Shown in pieces: positions 18,218 to 25,442 of a stretch of DNA of 64,000 bases. How positions within the stretch are numbered: the first letter of the stretch is position 1; the number at the start of each line of letters is the position of its first letter. The stretch is from an uncultured Gammaproteobacteria bacterium (GTDB taxonomy: Bacteria > Pseudomonadota > Gammaproteobacteria > Arenicellales > JAANXG01): the NCBI GenBank assembly GCA_947258785.1, contig CAMYJT010000008.1, forward strand, positions 1 through 64,000, read 5' to 3'. Under the pieces are notes generated by a model. The model was not told where the DNA came from. It searched no databases and saw only the letters and a program-made list of their open reading frames with translations. A program made the translations under genes and the position numbers.

Positions 18218-18585
18218 GCTGTAGCTCTCCTCATCTGTCTTGCAGACTTTCCGGTCAGAACGGGATGGTTGATGCGTTTGTTCGGACCTTCCGCGGAGCG
18301 AAGTTGCAGCGGCATTCTCGTCACCGGGCTCCGGGGCTAGACTCAAAATATTACCACGCGGATTTTATGTAGGTTTTCACCGCCACCGCACCCTCCTGTT
18401 GGGGTGACACGGTGGATCGGCACTATCTCTTAAGAGATAGTTCACGGCGCGCCCTACGGGCCATTCCGTATGATCGCGCGGACAATGCAGTTTATTAACA
18501 AGAGCGGACCGTCGATGCGGGTTAACCCAGCCGCTCGCGTCCTTTACAATTGCCGTCACTCCATCCACCGGCGCCATCAACGCCC
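18218..18585. promoter_or_regulatory. Divergent control region between dsrA and the TauD-like gene
   Basis: This 368-base gap separates two divergent genes. It contains the palindrome annotated at 18422-18441, about 205 bases before the dsrA start and 145 before the plus-strand gene. An AT-rich stretch on the dsrA side (18340-18370, reading TAATATTTTG and ATAAAAT on the minus strand) could hold the -10 element, but no convincing -35/-10 pair was found. Confidence 0.5.
18422..18441. promoter_or_regulatory. Perfect 20-bp palindrome with NarL-type 7-2-7 layout, upstream of dsrA
   Basis: The arms ACTATCTCTT and AAGAGATAGT are perfect inverted copies. The core reads TATCTCT-TA-AGAGATA, i.e. two inverted heptamers with a 2-bp spacer. 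The Escherichia coli NarL heptamer is TACYYMT, and TATCTCT matches six of seven positions. A related site lies upstream of dsrS at 27584-27599. The regulator is probably the NarL-like protein encoded at 3433-4083 (inference). Confidence 0.7.
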
Positions 18586-19503
18586 ATGAATGCATCGATA
18601 CCGAACACCGTTACCCAACCGACGGCTAATGCCCTGGACCTGCGCGACGGCAACGCATACCGCGCGTGGCGCGAGAGAAAACTCGCCAATTATCCCCGCC
18701 CCGCAAAGCAGATCGTGCAGATCGCTGACCCGCACAAGCTTACCGGTGCAGAGACCGATGCCCTGCTGCGGTCATGCCTGGGCACCAATCTGGCCCTCTA
18801 CGAATGCGCCGCGCCGGTGGATAAAACCACCGTCCGCCAACTCGCGCGGCAGCTGGGGCTGGTCCGGTTGGACGGTAACCTATGCGCGGACGAGGACCGC
18901 ATAAGCTCCCTGAGGGTCACCGCGGAGGGCATCCAAGCCTCATACGTTCCATACTCCAACCGTGCCTTGGACTGGCACACCGATGGTTATTACAACCCAC
19001 CGCATCGGCGCATACTGGCGTTTCTCATGCACTGCGTGCAGGACGCCGCACAAGGCGGGGTGAACGTCTATCTGGATCCCGAGATTGTCTACATCCTTTT
19101 GCGCGACCACAATCCGGAGTACGTGAGGGCCCTGATGCATCCCCAGACGATGACGATACCGGCCAATGCCGGACCCGGAGCGGCACGGCGGCAGGCACAG
19201 AGCGGGCCGGTGTTTTCCGTGCATCCGGAGAGCGGTTCCCTGCACATGCGGTTCACGGCGCGCACGCGCTCCGTAGTCTGGCGGGACGACCGCTTAACCA
19301 GGCAGGCCGTCGCCTTGCTGACGGACCTGATGGCGAACGATCGTACTTATCTAATCACACATCGCCTGCGACCCGGGCAGGGCTTGGTCTGCAATAATGT
19401 GCTGCACAACCGTTCCGCGTTTATCGATGAAGCGGGGCATAAGCGACTGATTTATCGCGCTCGGTTCTACGACCGGGTCCAAGCGCCCAAGCGGCGACAT
19501 TGA
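18586..19503 (+). CDS. TauD/TfdA-like Fe(II)/2-oxoglutarate dioxygenase
   Basis: A 305-residue protein from ATG 18586. The metal triad is visible as H131-x-D133 (DWHTDGYYN) and H273 (NNVLHNRSAF), and a 2-oxoglutarate-binding arginine probably lies in KRLIYRARFY near residues 286-292. The family hydroxylates small substrates, among them taurine and other organosulfur compounds, with release of succinate and CO2. The gene diverges from dsrA and heads a plus-strand cassette. The substrate is unknown. Release of sulfite from an organosulfonate would fit the context but is only inference. Confidence 0.85.
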   Translation: MNASIPNTVTQPTANALDLRDGNAYRAWRERKLANYPRPAKQIVQIADPHKLTGAETDALLRSCLGTNLALYECAAPVDKTTVRQLARQLGLVRLDGNLCADEDRISSLRVTAEGIQASYVPYSNRALDWHTDGYYNPPHRRILAFLMHCVQDAAQGGVNVYLDPEIVYILLRDHNPEYVRALMHPQTMTIPANAGPGAARRQAQSGPVFSVHPESGSLHMRFTARTRSVVWRDDRLTRQAVALLTDLMANDRTYLITHRLRPGQGLVCNNVLHNRSAFIDEAGHKRLIYRARFYDRVQAPKRRH

Positions 19504-19532
19504 CGCACGCCGGACGGCACTGAACATCGATT

Positions 19533-19739
19533 ATGCTTTGGCTGAGTGAAATCCTGTTGCAAAATCACGATTTGACCTCGTTCAAAGAACTCGTTGCTGA
19601 GGTCCAAGACAGCGCCCGCGGCGGGGAGCGCTTCTTTCGCATGGACGTGAAGCCGCCATTTCAAGATACCCCGGAGAATTGGGAGGACCGCCTGGAAGCG
19701 GCGTTCACGACGGCGTTGGATCAGACGCAGCAGACATAG
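19533..19739 (+). CDS. Small unknown protein of the dsr-adjacent cassette
   Basis: A 68-residue soluble protein, mainly helical by appearance, with the runs FKELVAEV and RFFRMDVKPPFQDTPENWED. No domain was recognised. It lies 29 bases after the TauD-like gene and just before the next unknown gene, all on the plus strand, so it is probably in one operon. No strong ribosome site is seen before its ATG. Confidence 0.65.
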   Translation: MLWLSEILLQNHDLTSFKELVAEVQDSARGGERFFRMDVKPPFQDTPENWEDRLEAAFTTALDQTQQT

Positions 19740-19766
19740 TATGCGGTGAACCGGAGATCAGCGGGG

Positions 19767-20474
19767 ATGAAGTATCTCGACATCAACCAAGTCGATCTCG
19801 GTGCCGAAACCGGTGAGGACGCGGCAACATCAACGGCGGCGCTGGAGGCACGGTTACGCGCCTTGGAGGAACGTTTGCGTGATGTCGAGCGCGACGGGGA
19901 TCCCGTCGAGCAGGCGGAGCTGAATAAAAATATCGGTTATCTGATGATCGGCCTGGAACGCTTTGCGCAGGCGTGGCAAACGGTGCGACCGGCCGTCGAT
20001 GTGTTCGTAAAGGCGCAACGTTGGCAGGATGCGGTGGAGGCGTGCGACATCCTGTACCGAGCCGAGCAAGCGGCGTCCATCAGCGCCCTGGGTCAAGGGG
20101 CATGGCTGGCCGTCACATTTCCCATTGAGCCCGAACTTACGGCTTCGATGCTGCAACACATCGTGAACGAGACCCCGGATGATTCCGATGGAGCCGCGGT
20201 CGCCGCCGCGACCTGTGCCTACATTATCGATCTACGGACCGACGGAAAAGCACACGACGACCTGGCTTTCTTCGCCACACAGTTACTGGGCAGCGTTGCC
20301 CGCCGGCACAGCGACGTGGCCAGTCAAGATGCATTCAACGCATGGGTCGATAGGCTCGAGCTCAACGACCCGACCAAGTTCCTGGTGCGGCTGCGCAACG
20401 TGATCGATGTCATGGTGCAGGACGACTGGTGGTTCGACCGCGAGATGCTCCAGGCCATGCTGCCGGTGAATTAA
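19767..20474 (+). CDS. Unknown helical-repeat (TPR-like) protein
   Basis: A 235-residue protein from ATG 19767; a GTG at 19746 is an alternative start. The sequence suggests alternating amphipathic helices (LEERLRDVERDGDPVEQAEL; YLMIGLERFAQAWQTVRPAV) like tetratricopeptide repeats, with no signal peptide or membrane segment. Its stop lies 2 bases before the Cas6-like gene, so the two are co-transcribed. Function unknown. A scaffold for cassette partners is possible (inference). Confidence 0.7.
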   Translation: MKYLDINQVDLGAETGEDAATSTAALEARLRALEERLRDVERDGDPVEQAELNKNIGYLMIGLERFAQAWQTVRPAVDVFVKAQRWQDAVEACDILYRAEQAASISALGQGAWLAVTFPIEPELTASMLQHIVNETPDDSDGAAVAAATCAYIIDLRTDGKAHDDLAFFATQLLGSVARRHSDVASQDAFNAWVDRLELNDPTKFLVRLRNVIDVMVQDDWWFDREMLQAMLPVN

Positions 20475-20476
20475 CT

Positions 20477-21172
20477 ATGCCGGCGACCTGGCAGGATCAA
20501 GTTCCGCGGGAACGGTATGTCGTACCCGACGACATCCAGGACTTGTCATTCCAGATGCGCGCCAAATGCCTGCCTCTCGACCATGCACACGCCTTGTCGT
20601 GCGCACTAATCGACGCGTTGCCGTGGCTGGAAGATGAACCGCGGGCCGGAATTCATCTCATTCATGTGGCGGAATCCGGTAACGGCTGGTTCAGACCGGA
20701 GGATCCGGACACCGAGTTGCTGCACGTCTCCCGGCGCACCCGGTTGCGGCTACGTTTGCCGAAGGATCGCTTGAACGACGCCCGCCGGATAACGGGCCGA
20801 ACGCTGAGTCTGGGAGGTTACGATATCCGCGTCGGTGAATCGGCGATCAAGCCGTTGGCCGCGTTGACGACCCTGTACGCCCGTTATGTGATGGGACACA
20901 AAACCGACGACGAGAACGACTTCATCGACGCCAAGCTGGCCGAGCTCGACGAATTGGGTGTGCGCGTGCGTAAGCTTTTGTGTGGCAGACGGCACCGGTT
21001 TATTGTGCCCGATGGGTTCGTGTATGCGCGGAGTCTGCTGCTCGCGGATTTGGAACTCGAGGAGTCAATACTCCTGCAGCAGCAAGGACTCGGCGGTGGA
21101 CGCAAGCTCGGATGCGGATTGTTCCTGCCGCACAAGGGCGTCAGACCCGTCAACAGCGAACTAAATCAATGA
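20477..21172 (+). CDS. Cas6/Cmx6-like RNA-endonuclease-fold protein with no CRISPR nearby
   Basis: A 231-residue protein resembling the type I-MYXAN Cas6 (Cmx6) family: an N-terminal half with QMRAKCLPLDHAHALSCALI and RRTRLRLRLPKDRL, and a C-terminal glycine-rich loop GLGGGRKLGCGLFLPHKG typical of Cas6 RAMP proteins. Cas6 enzymes cut CRISPR precursor RNA. No repeat array and no other cas gene is visible in the window. The gene stands in a small operon divergent from dsrA, so it may have been taken over for another RNA-binding role. Catalytic residues could not be assigned with confidence. Confidence 0.75.
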   Translation: MPATWQDQVPRERYVVPDDIQDLSFQMRAKCLPLDHAHALSCALIDALPWLEDEPRAGIHLIHVAESGNGWFRPEDPDTELLHVSRRTRLRLRLPKDRLNDARRITGRTLSLGGYDIRVGESAIKPLAALTTLYARYVMGHKTDDENDFIDAKLAELDELGVRVRKLLCGRRHRFIVPDGFVYARSLLLADLELEESILLQQQGLGGGRKLGCGLFLPHKGVRPVNSELNQ

Positions 21173-21299
21173 CATTGTTCGACGACAGGCAGGCCGCGGT
21201 TGACGCCGAGGCGGCACCCGGCCGCCTGATCCCTTCAGCCCGTCTGGGGTCTCAGGTCCCACACGGCGGCCGGCGACTGATCACATACGGGACGCAGCC

Positions 21300-21638
21300 A
21301 TGACTATTGAATACGACGGAAAAACCATTGAAACCACTGCAAACGGTTACCTCGTCAACCAGGAAGACTGGAGCGAGGCGCTCGCACGGCATCTTGCCGA
21401 GCAGGAGGAAATTTCGATGACCGACCGCCATTGGGACGTCATCAATTATTTGCGCGACGAGTATTTCAACAACAGCTTCAATCAACCCAATGAACGCACA
21501 ATCCTGAAGGCAATGAACAAGCAATGGGGTGCTAAGTGCACCAGCAAGGACATGTACGAGTTGTTTCCCCAAATGCCGAGTAAGCAGGGCGGTCGAATTG
21601 CCGGCCTCCCCGAGTCGCGGCGCAAAGGCGGGTATTGA
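21300..21638 (+). CDS. DsrC/TusE paralogue lacking both C-terminal cysteines
   Basis: A 112-residue DsrC-fold protein (EYDGKTIETTANGYLVNQED; DRHWDVINYLRDEYF). Where DsrC has ACKYAGLPKPTGCV this one has GGRIAGLPESRRKGGY, so neither redox cysteine is present. The only cysteine is mid-protein (KCTSKDMYELFP). Such DsrC homologues cannot carry a trisulfide and have been suggested to be regulatory (RspA-like proteins). It follows the Cas6-like gene by 127 bases. Confidence 0.9.
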   Translation: MTIEYDGKTIETTANGYLVNQEDWSEALARHLAEQEEISMTDRHWDVINYLRDEYFNNSFNQPNERTILKAMNKQWGAKCTSKDMYELFPQMPSKQGGRIAGLPESRRKGGY

Positions 21639-21755
21639 TGACGTTGTCCCGTGCCGCAGCTGGGCGTGGGCCCTACCCCATATGGCGTATGCCTCCGCCG
21701 CTTGGACCTGTGCTAGCCTACACCCACAAATTTACCGCTGTTGAGGGACTCACCC

Positions 21756-21971
21756 ATGACTCAGGCAAGCGCTGAGAAACGCAAGCTGATCGAGCAGATG
21801 CTCGAGATGCAGCGCGTTTTCATAGACTGCGAACACAACAACGGCGTCACCGCAGAACAGTATTGGGCCGGTGAGGAGGGCCACCCCCTTTACCAGTACA
21901 AAGACCGCTACGCGGAGCTGGCCCGCAAGGTCGTGGAGCTGGCCCACGAAGAGCAAGGATCGACCGGCTAG
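21756..21971 (+). CDS. Small unknown protein
   Basis: A 71-residue protein from ATG 21756 behind a GAGGGA site. It is charged and helical (KRKLIEQMLEMQRVFIDC; YRYAEL-like end as DRYAELARKVVELAHEE). No domain was recognised. It follows the DsrC paralogue by 117 bases on the same strand and may close the cassette. Confidence 0.7.
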   Translation: MTQASAEKRKLIEQMLEMQRVFIDCEHNNGVTAEQYWAGEEGHPLYQYKDRYAELARKVVELAHEEQGSTG

Positions 21972-22035
21972 ACCGGATGGCGTTCTGCCGACACGCCGGG
22001 ATGTGCGACACCGTCACGCGGATCGTGGGTGAGGG

Positions 22036-22278
22036 TCAAGGTCTCTCAGCGCTTGGCGGTAATTGCAGGTAATAACCCCGTTCCCGCAGCGCGCGCAGCA
22101 CCGATACCACATTCGCCCGGGCCAATTTCCGGTTGACCGTCAAATCGATATCCATCACGAATTCCAAGGCCCCCAACAACGCCAGCAAGGCATCCGGTAC
22201 GCGTTCGAGGCCGGCGTCCTGGGATACGTACAGATAGTGATCGGCCTTGCGGCGGCCTTTGTATACGCTACACTTCAA
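22036..22278 (-). CDS. YcgL domain protein
   Basis: An 80-residue protein that fits the YcgL family: it opens MKCSVYKGRRKADHYLYVS and contains RVPDALLALLG, DLTVNRKLARANV and GYYLQLPP. YcgL proteins are common in gammaproteobacteria and their biochemical role is not established. It stands alone on the minus strand, divergent from the CULT gene. Confidence 0.9.
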   Translation of the reverse strand: MKCSVYKGRRKADHYLYVSQDAGLERVPDALLALLGALEFVMDIDLTVNRKLARANVVSVLRALRERGYYLQLPPSAERP

Positions 22279-22441
22279 CCTTCAATCCCATTGTTCGTCG
22301 AGACGCGCCGGTGCAAACACCGGACCCGTGACCTCCCAATACCAATTCGTTGGCCGGCGCGGCGACCGGGCGCTTGACTCCGGCGCCATGATTCGGGATT
22401 CTCGGAAAGACGCAGATCGACACAACATTCGGTGAACCGAC

Positions 22442-22834
22442 GTGTTCAGAGGACATGACGAGTTCGCACCATCCGCCGTCACCCGGAATGTGCACGAATC
22501 GGAGACTTCCCGGGCGGCGCGTCTGGTGTGCGTTGCGTGCCGGAATCCCATCACCACGGACGATCAGCGGATTAGCATGCTGGGCACACATCAACATACG
22601 TTTACCAACCCGCACCAGATCACTTTTCACATTGGTTGTTTCCGGGACGCCCCGGGCTGCAGTTACATCGGCCCGGACACCGATGAATTCACCTGGTTTC
22701 CGGGCCATCGGTGGCGGGTGGCGGTGTGCGCTCAGTGTCGGGCGCATCTGGGCTGGCGATTTCAACCGCCTGAGCATCGCGCCTTCCACGGCCTGATCCT
22801 GGCCAACCTCGAACTCGAACAATCCGCGCGGTGA
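22442..22834 (+). CDS. Bacterial CULT-domain (cereblon-like) protein
   Basis: A 130-residue single-domain protein (GTG start). Two zinc knuckles, C30-x2-C33 and C96-x2-C99, frame the fold. Tryptophans W85, W91 and W105 lie in FTWFPGHRWRV and HLGWRF. Their spacing (6 and 14) equals that of the thalidomide-binding tri-tryptophan cage of human cereblon (W380/W386/W400) and of the bacterial homologue MsCI4 (W79/W85/W99). The natural ligand in bacteria is not settled; uridine and cyclic imides bind the cage. No neighbour explains its role. Confidence 0.88.
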   Translation: MFRGHDEFAPSAVTRNVHESETSRAARLVCVACRNPITTDDQRISMLGTHQHTFTNPHQITFHIGCFRDAPGCSYIGPDTDEFTWFPGHRWRVAVCAQCRAHLGWRFQPPEHRAFHGLILANLELEQSAR

Positions 22835-22891
22835 GCAGACACGCGCAGATCGGGCCCGGCAGGACCGGCGGCTGCCCGGACTGCGCTCGAT

Positions 22892-23545
22892 TCAATGCAT
22901 CTCGGTGTTGGTCGCGTACAGACTACGTAGTCCTAACACTTTGCCCACATAGACCAGGGTTTCCGTGTACGGAGGTATACCGTCAAACCGCTTGACCGCA
23001 TATTCACCCGCATTGTAGGCGGCCACCGCCAGCGACTCGTCACCGTCAAACTGCTCCAACAAATATTTCAGATGCCGCACTCCGGCGCGCAAGTTTTGAT
23101 GTGGATCGTCCAGGTCCTGCACAGCGTACCGGGAAGCGGTGCCCGGCATCAATTGCATCAGGCCCCGCGCCCCATCCAGGGATGTCGCCTCGCTGACAAA
23201 CGCCGACTCGGCGTGGACCACTGCCTTTACCAGTGCCGCGTCCACATCGTGGGCGTACGAGATCTCCCGGATCAGGGGATCGAATTCGGAGTTCACCGCG
23301 TACAGCCGCCCGATGAAGTAGGGCTCGCGGATAGTTGTTCGCGCCGCACCGACACGTCGCAGTTGACTGTCCAGAGTCGGTGAGGCTGTGATCGGTATCA
23401 CTCGCTGACTGCCGTCTCTGTCCGGCACCGCCTCGCGCGGTGCGCCGGTATTGGTCAGCAGGCCTGCAATCGCCACCAACCAAGCTCCGACGCAGAGCGT
23501 TGGCACAATCCAGAAGGGCGAACGGTTTGGCGGCGTCACCGACAT
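22892..23545 (-). CDS. Lytic transglycosylase (SLT domain), membrane-anchored or exported
   Basis: A 217-residue protein. An N-terminal hydrophobic helix (WIVPTLCVGAWLVAIAGLL, residues 12-30) precedes the SLT domain. The catalytic glutamate is in AVVHAESAFVS; the runs GLMQLMPGTASRY, LRAGVRHLKYLLEQF and VAAYNAGEYAVKRF match the family. It cleaves peptidoglycan glycan strands without water. It converges with the CULT gene. Confidence 0.93.
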   Translation of the reverse strand: MSVTPPNRSPFWIVPTLCVGAWLVAIAGLLTNTGAPREAVPDRDGSQRVIPITASPTLDSQLRRVGAARTTIREPYFIGRLYAVNSEFDPLIREISYAHDVDAALVKAVVHAESAFVSEATSLDGARGLMQLMPGTASRYAVQDLDDPHQNLRAGVRHLKYLLEQFDGDESLAVAAYNAGEYAVKRFDGIPPYTETLVYVGKVLGLRSLYATNTEMH

Positions 23546-23967
23546 GATGTCCTCCTCGATCGACGCAGCCGACGGCTACTTTTGGTGGTTGAGTTCCGCA
23601 ACATCCCGATCCGGTACCGAAGCTCGATACGGTCTGAGCGGATTTTACCTCGCCGGGGCCGGTCTGCCCAATTCCGCCGGAAAACCCCGCCTGGTTTGCA
23701 TATTACAGCAAGGATCCCGGGTGGTGGCGACGGAATCTGGTGGTAAGGCCACCGCGCTGGAGCGATAACAAAACGGGGCCCGAGCCTGTGACTCCGGCCC
23801 CGTTTTTTCCGTTGAGTGCAGCGCAAGTGCAGACGTTCGCAACCGAGCCAGCACCGGGGGCAGGCGCAGTCTCGGGCACCATATTCCACACCGGCCAGTG
23901 ATCTAATTCATTCTTTCAAGCAGAAAGTTAGCCCTTAAATTTACGCCGCCTTGGCGTAATATGCGGG
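23546..23967. other. Intergenic region: diverged repeat element plus terminator
   Basis: No gene is supported in this 422-base gap. It holds the repeat element at 23696-23972 and a strong hairpin at 23772-23808. Open frames here on both strands are short and lack family matches. Confidence 0.6.
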
Positions 23968-23972
23968 CTATA
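23696..23972. repeat. Diverged copy of dispersed repeat with imperfect inverted ends
   Basis: The left end (GCATATTACAGCAAGGATCC at 23697) and the reverse complement of the right end (GCATATTACGCCAAGG) agree at 14 of 16 positions. Interior runs (TGGTAAGGCCACCGCGCTGG) match the copy at 58801-58989. The right end supplies the TAG stop of the LOG gene (CTATAGCCCGC on the minus strand). Confidence 0.55.
23772..23808. terminator. Rho-independent terminator, possibly bidirectional
   Basis: Arms AACGGGGCC and GGCCCCGTT enclose a 15-base loop and are followed by a T run on the plus strand and TTTTG on the minus strand. It probably ends the minus-strand transcript of the LOG gene. Confidence 0.75.
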
Positions 23973-24702
23973 GCTGCATCATCTGCTCGCGTTCAGCTTC
24001 GGACGGCTCAAAGCTGCGGCCTTCGTAGTGCTCGAAGATCGCGTCGACAATAGCCTCGGGTTGATCCAGCGACCGGACCAGGTCGATATCGTCGACGTCT
24101 ATGTTTCCAAGGTCGAGCATCGCACTGCGAAACCAGTCCAGCAGGCCCGCCCAAAACGAAGACCCGACCAGAATGATCGGAATCCGGCGGCACTTGCCAG
24201 TTTGCACCAGGGTCAGGATCTCGGCCAATTCATCCAGGGTGCCGAAACCTCCGGGCAACACCACATAGGCCGAGGCGTATTTTACGAACATGACTTTGCG
24301 GACAAAAAAATGTCGGAACAGCAGGGTAATGTCCTGATAGTCGTTGGCTCGCTGCTCATGGGGAAGTTGAATATTCAGCCCGACACTCGGCGACTTGCCG
24401 CGAAAAGCACCCTTGTTCGCAGCCTCCATGATGCCGGGTCCACCGCCGCTGACCACCGAAAATCCAGCGTCGGACAGCGCCCGGGCGATGCGTTGCGCCA
24501 ATTTGTAGTATGGATGATTCGGGGCCACGCGCGAGGATCCGAAAATACTCACCGATGGACGAATAGCGGACAGCCGTTCGAATCCTTCCACGAATTCGGC
24601 CATGATTTGAAACACCTTCCACGATTCTCGCGACAACCGGGCATCATCGACGGGTGTCACACGGTGCTTCCGCTCCGGGGAATTCAGTTTTTTATCCGGC
24701 AC
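23968..24702 (-). CDS. LOG-family (TIGR00730) nucleotide 5'-monophosphate phosphoribohydrolase-like protein
   Basis: A 244-residue protein with the LOG motifs SGGGPGIMEAANKGA and LPGGFGTLDEL and the FGSSR nucleotide-fold entry. The family hydrolyses N6-modified adenosine monophosphates or other nucleotides to base plus ribose 5-phosphate; many members are misnamed lysine decarboxylases. The stop codon TAG sits inside the end of the repeat at 23696-23972, so the extreme C-terminus may have been altered by the insertion. Confidence 0.9.
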   Translation of the reverse strand: MPDKKLNSPERKHRVTPVDDARLSRESWKVFQIMAEFVEGFERLSAIRPSVSIFGSSRVAPNHPYYKLAQRIARALSDAGFSVVSGGGPGIMEAANKGAFRGKSPSVGLNIQLPHEQRANDYQDITLLFRHFFVRKVMFVKYASAYVVLPGGFGTLDELAEILTLVQTGKCRRIPIILVGSSFWAGLLDWFRSAMLDLGNIDVDDIDLVRSLDQPEAIVDAIFEHYEGRSFEPSEAEREQMMQL

Positions 24703-24754
24703 ATCGTCGCCTCCGTTGGACAGTTATCAGTCGAATGGCGCGACGCGGCAGTGT

Positions 24755-25426
24755 CTACAGCTCAGCCCACATACGCACCAAATTCACGTATGCCGTATCG
24801 ACGTGCTGAGTCTCACGGGAGTCCGGTAAAGATTTCAACATGGATTCCCGGGCCTGATGCAACTCGTACAGCAATTCCCGCTTGACCGGGTCGCGAATCA
24901 GGGATTGTACCCAGGTTACCGCAACCAGGCGGACACCCTCGGTCACCGGCGCTACCCGGTGGCGGCTGGAGGACGGATACATCACGGCATCGCCGGCCGC
25001 GTACTTGATAAATTGCTCTCCAAAAGCGGTGCGCACTACGAGTTCGCCTCCGGAATAGGACTGCGGATCGGATAAAAACACCGTGATTGCAAGGTCCGAG
25101 CGGTAGCGAGGTTGGTCACCCATGACCGGATCGTCCACATGTGGACCGTATTCCATTCCAGCAAGGTAGCGTGCATAGAACGGCGCCGCGATGCGATTTG
25201 GTAAGGCCGCACCGAGATACACCGGATGTCGAACCAGACTGTTCATGACGATGTTATTGAGTGGCTGATACTGTGCCGACTCCGCAGCGATTTCCTCATT
25301 GGATTTCACGCGCTGCGCCGCGGCCCCCGCCGAACGTCTGCCGTCGGCAAACCCGGCTGTGGCCAGCAGATCGTTGACCACGAGGAGTTGCTCGCGGTTC
25401 AAAACAGCGGGAATTCGAATCAGCAT
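24755..25426 (-). CDS. PKHD-type Fe(II)/2-oxoglutarate hydroxylase (PiuC/YbiX-like)
   Basis: A 223-residue protein with metal ligands in MEYGPHVDDPVMG (H-x-D) and SSSRHRVAPV, and the run RSDLAITVFLSDP. It matches the PKHD-type hydroxylase family, often linked to iron uptake. The substrate is unknown. It ends 52 bases before the LOG start on the same strand and may be co-transcribed with it. Confidence 0.92.
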   Translation of the reverse strand: MLIRIPAVLNREQLLVVNDLLATAGFADGRRSAGAAAQRVKSNEEIAAESAQYQPLNNIVMNSLVRHPVYLGAALPNRIAAPFYARYLAGMEYGPHVDDPVMGDQPRYRSDLAITVFLSDPQSYSGGELVVRTAFGEQFIKYAAGDAVMYPSSSRHRVAPVTEGVRLVAVTWVQSLIRDPVKRELLYELHQARESMLKSLPDSRETQHVDTAYVNLVRMWAEL

Positions 25427-25442
25427 TCAGCCCATCGCCGAC

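Noticed and set aside
20477-21172. A CRISPR array accompanying the Cas6-like gene
   Set aside because: I looked for regularly spaced 25-40 base repeats in the window and saw none; the only repeats are the dispersed intergenic family.
22268-22822. 184-codon minus-strand frame opposite the CULT gene
   Set aside because: The plus-strand frame has the full CULT signature; the minus-strand frame matches nothing.
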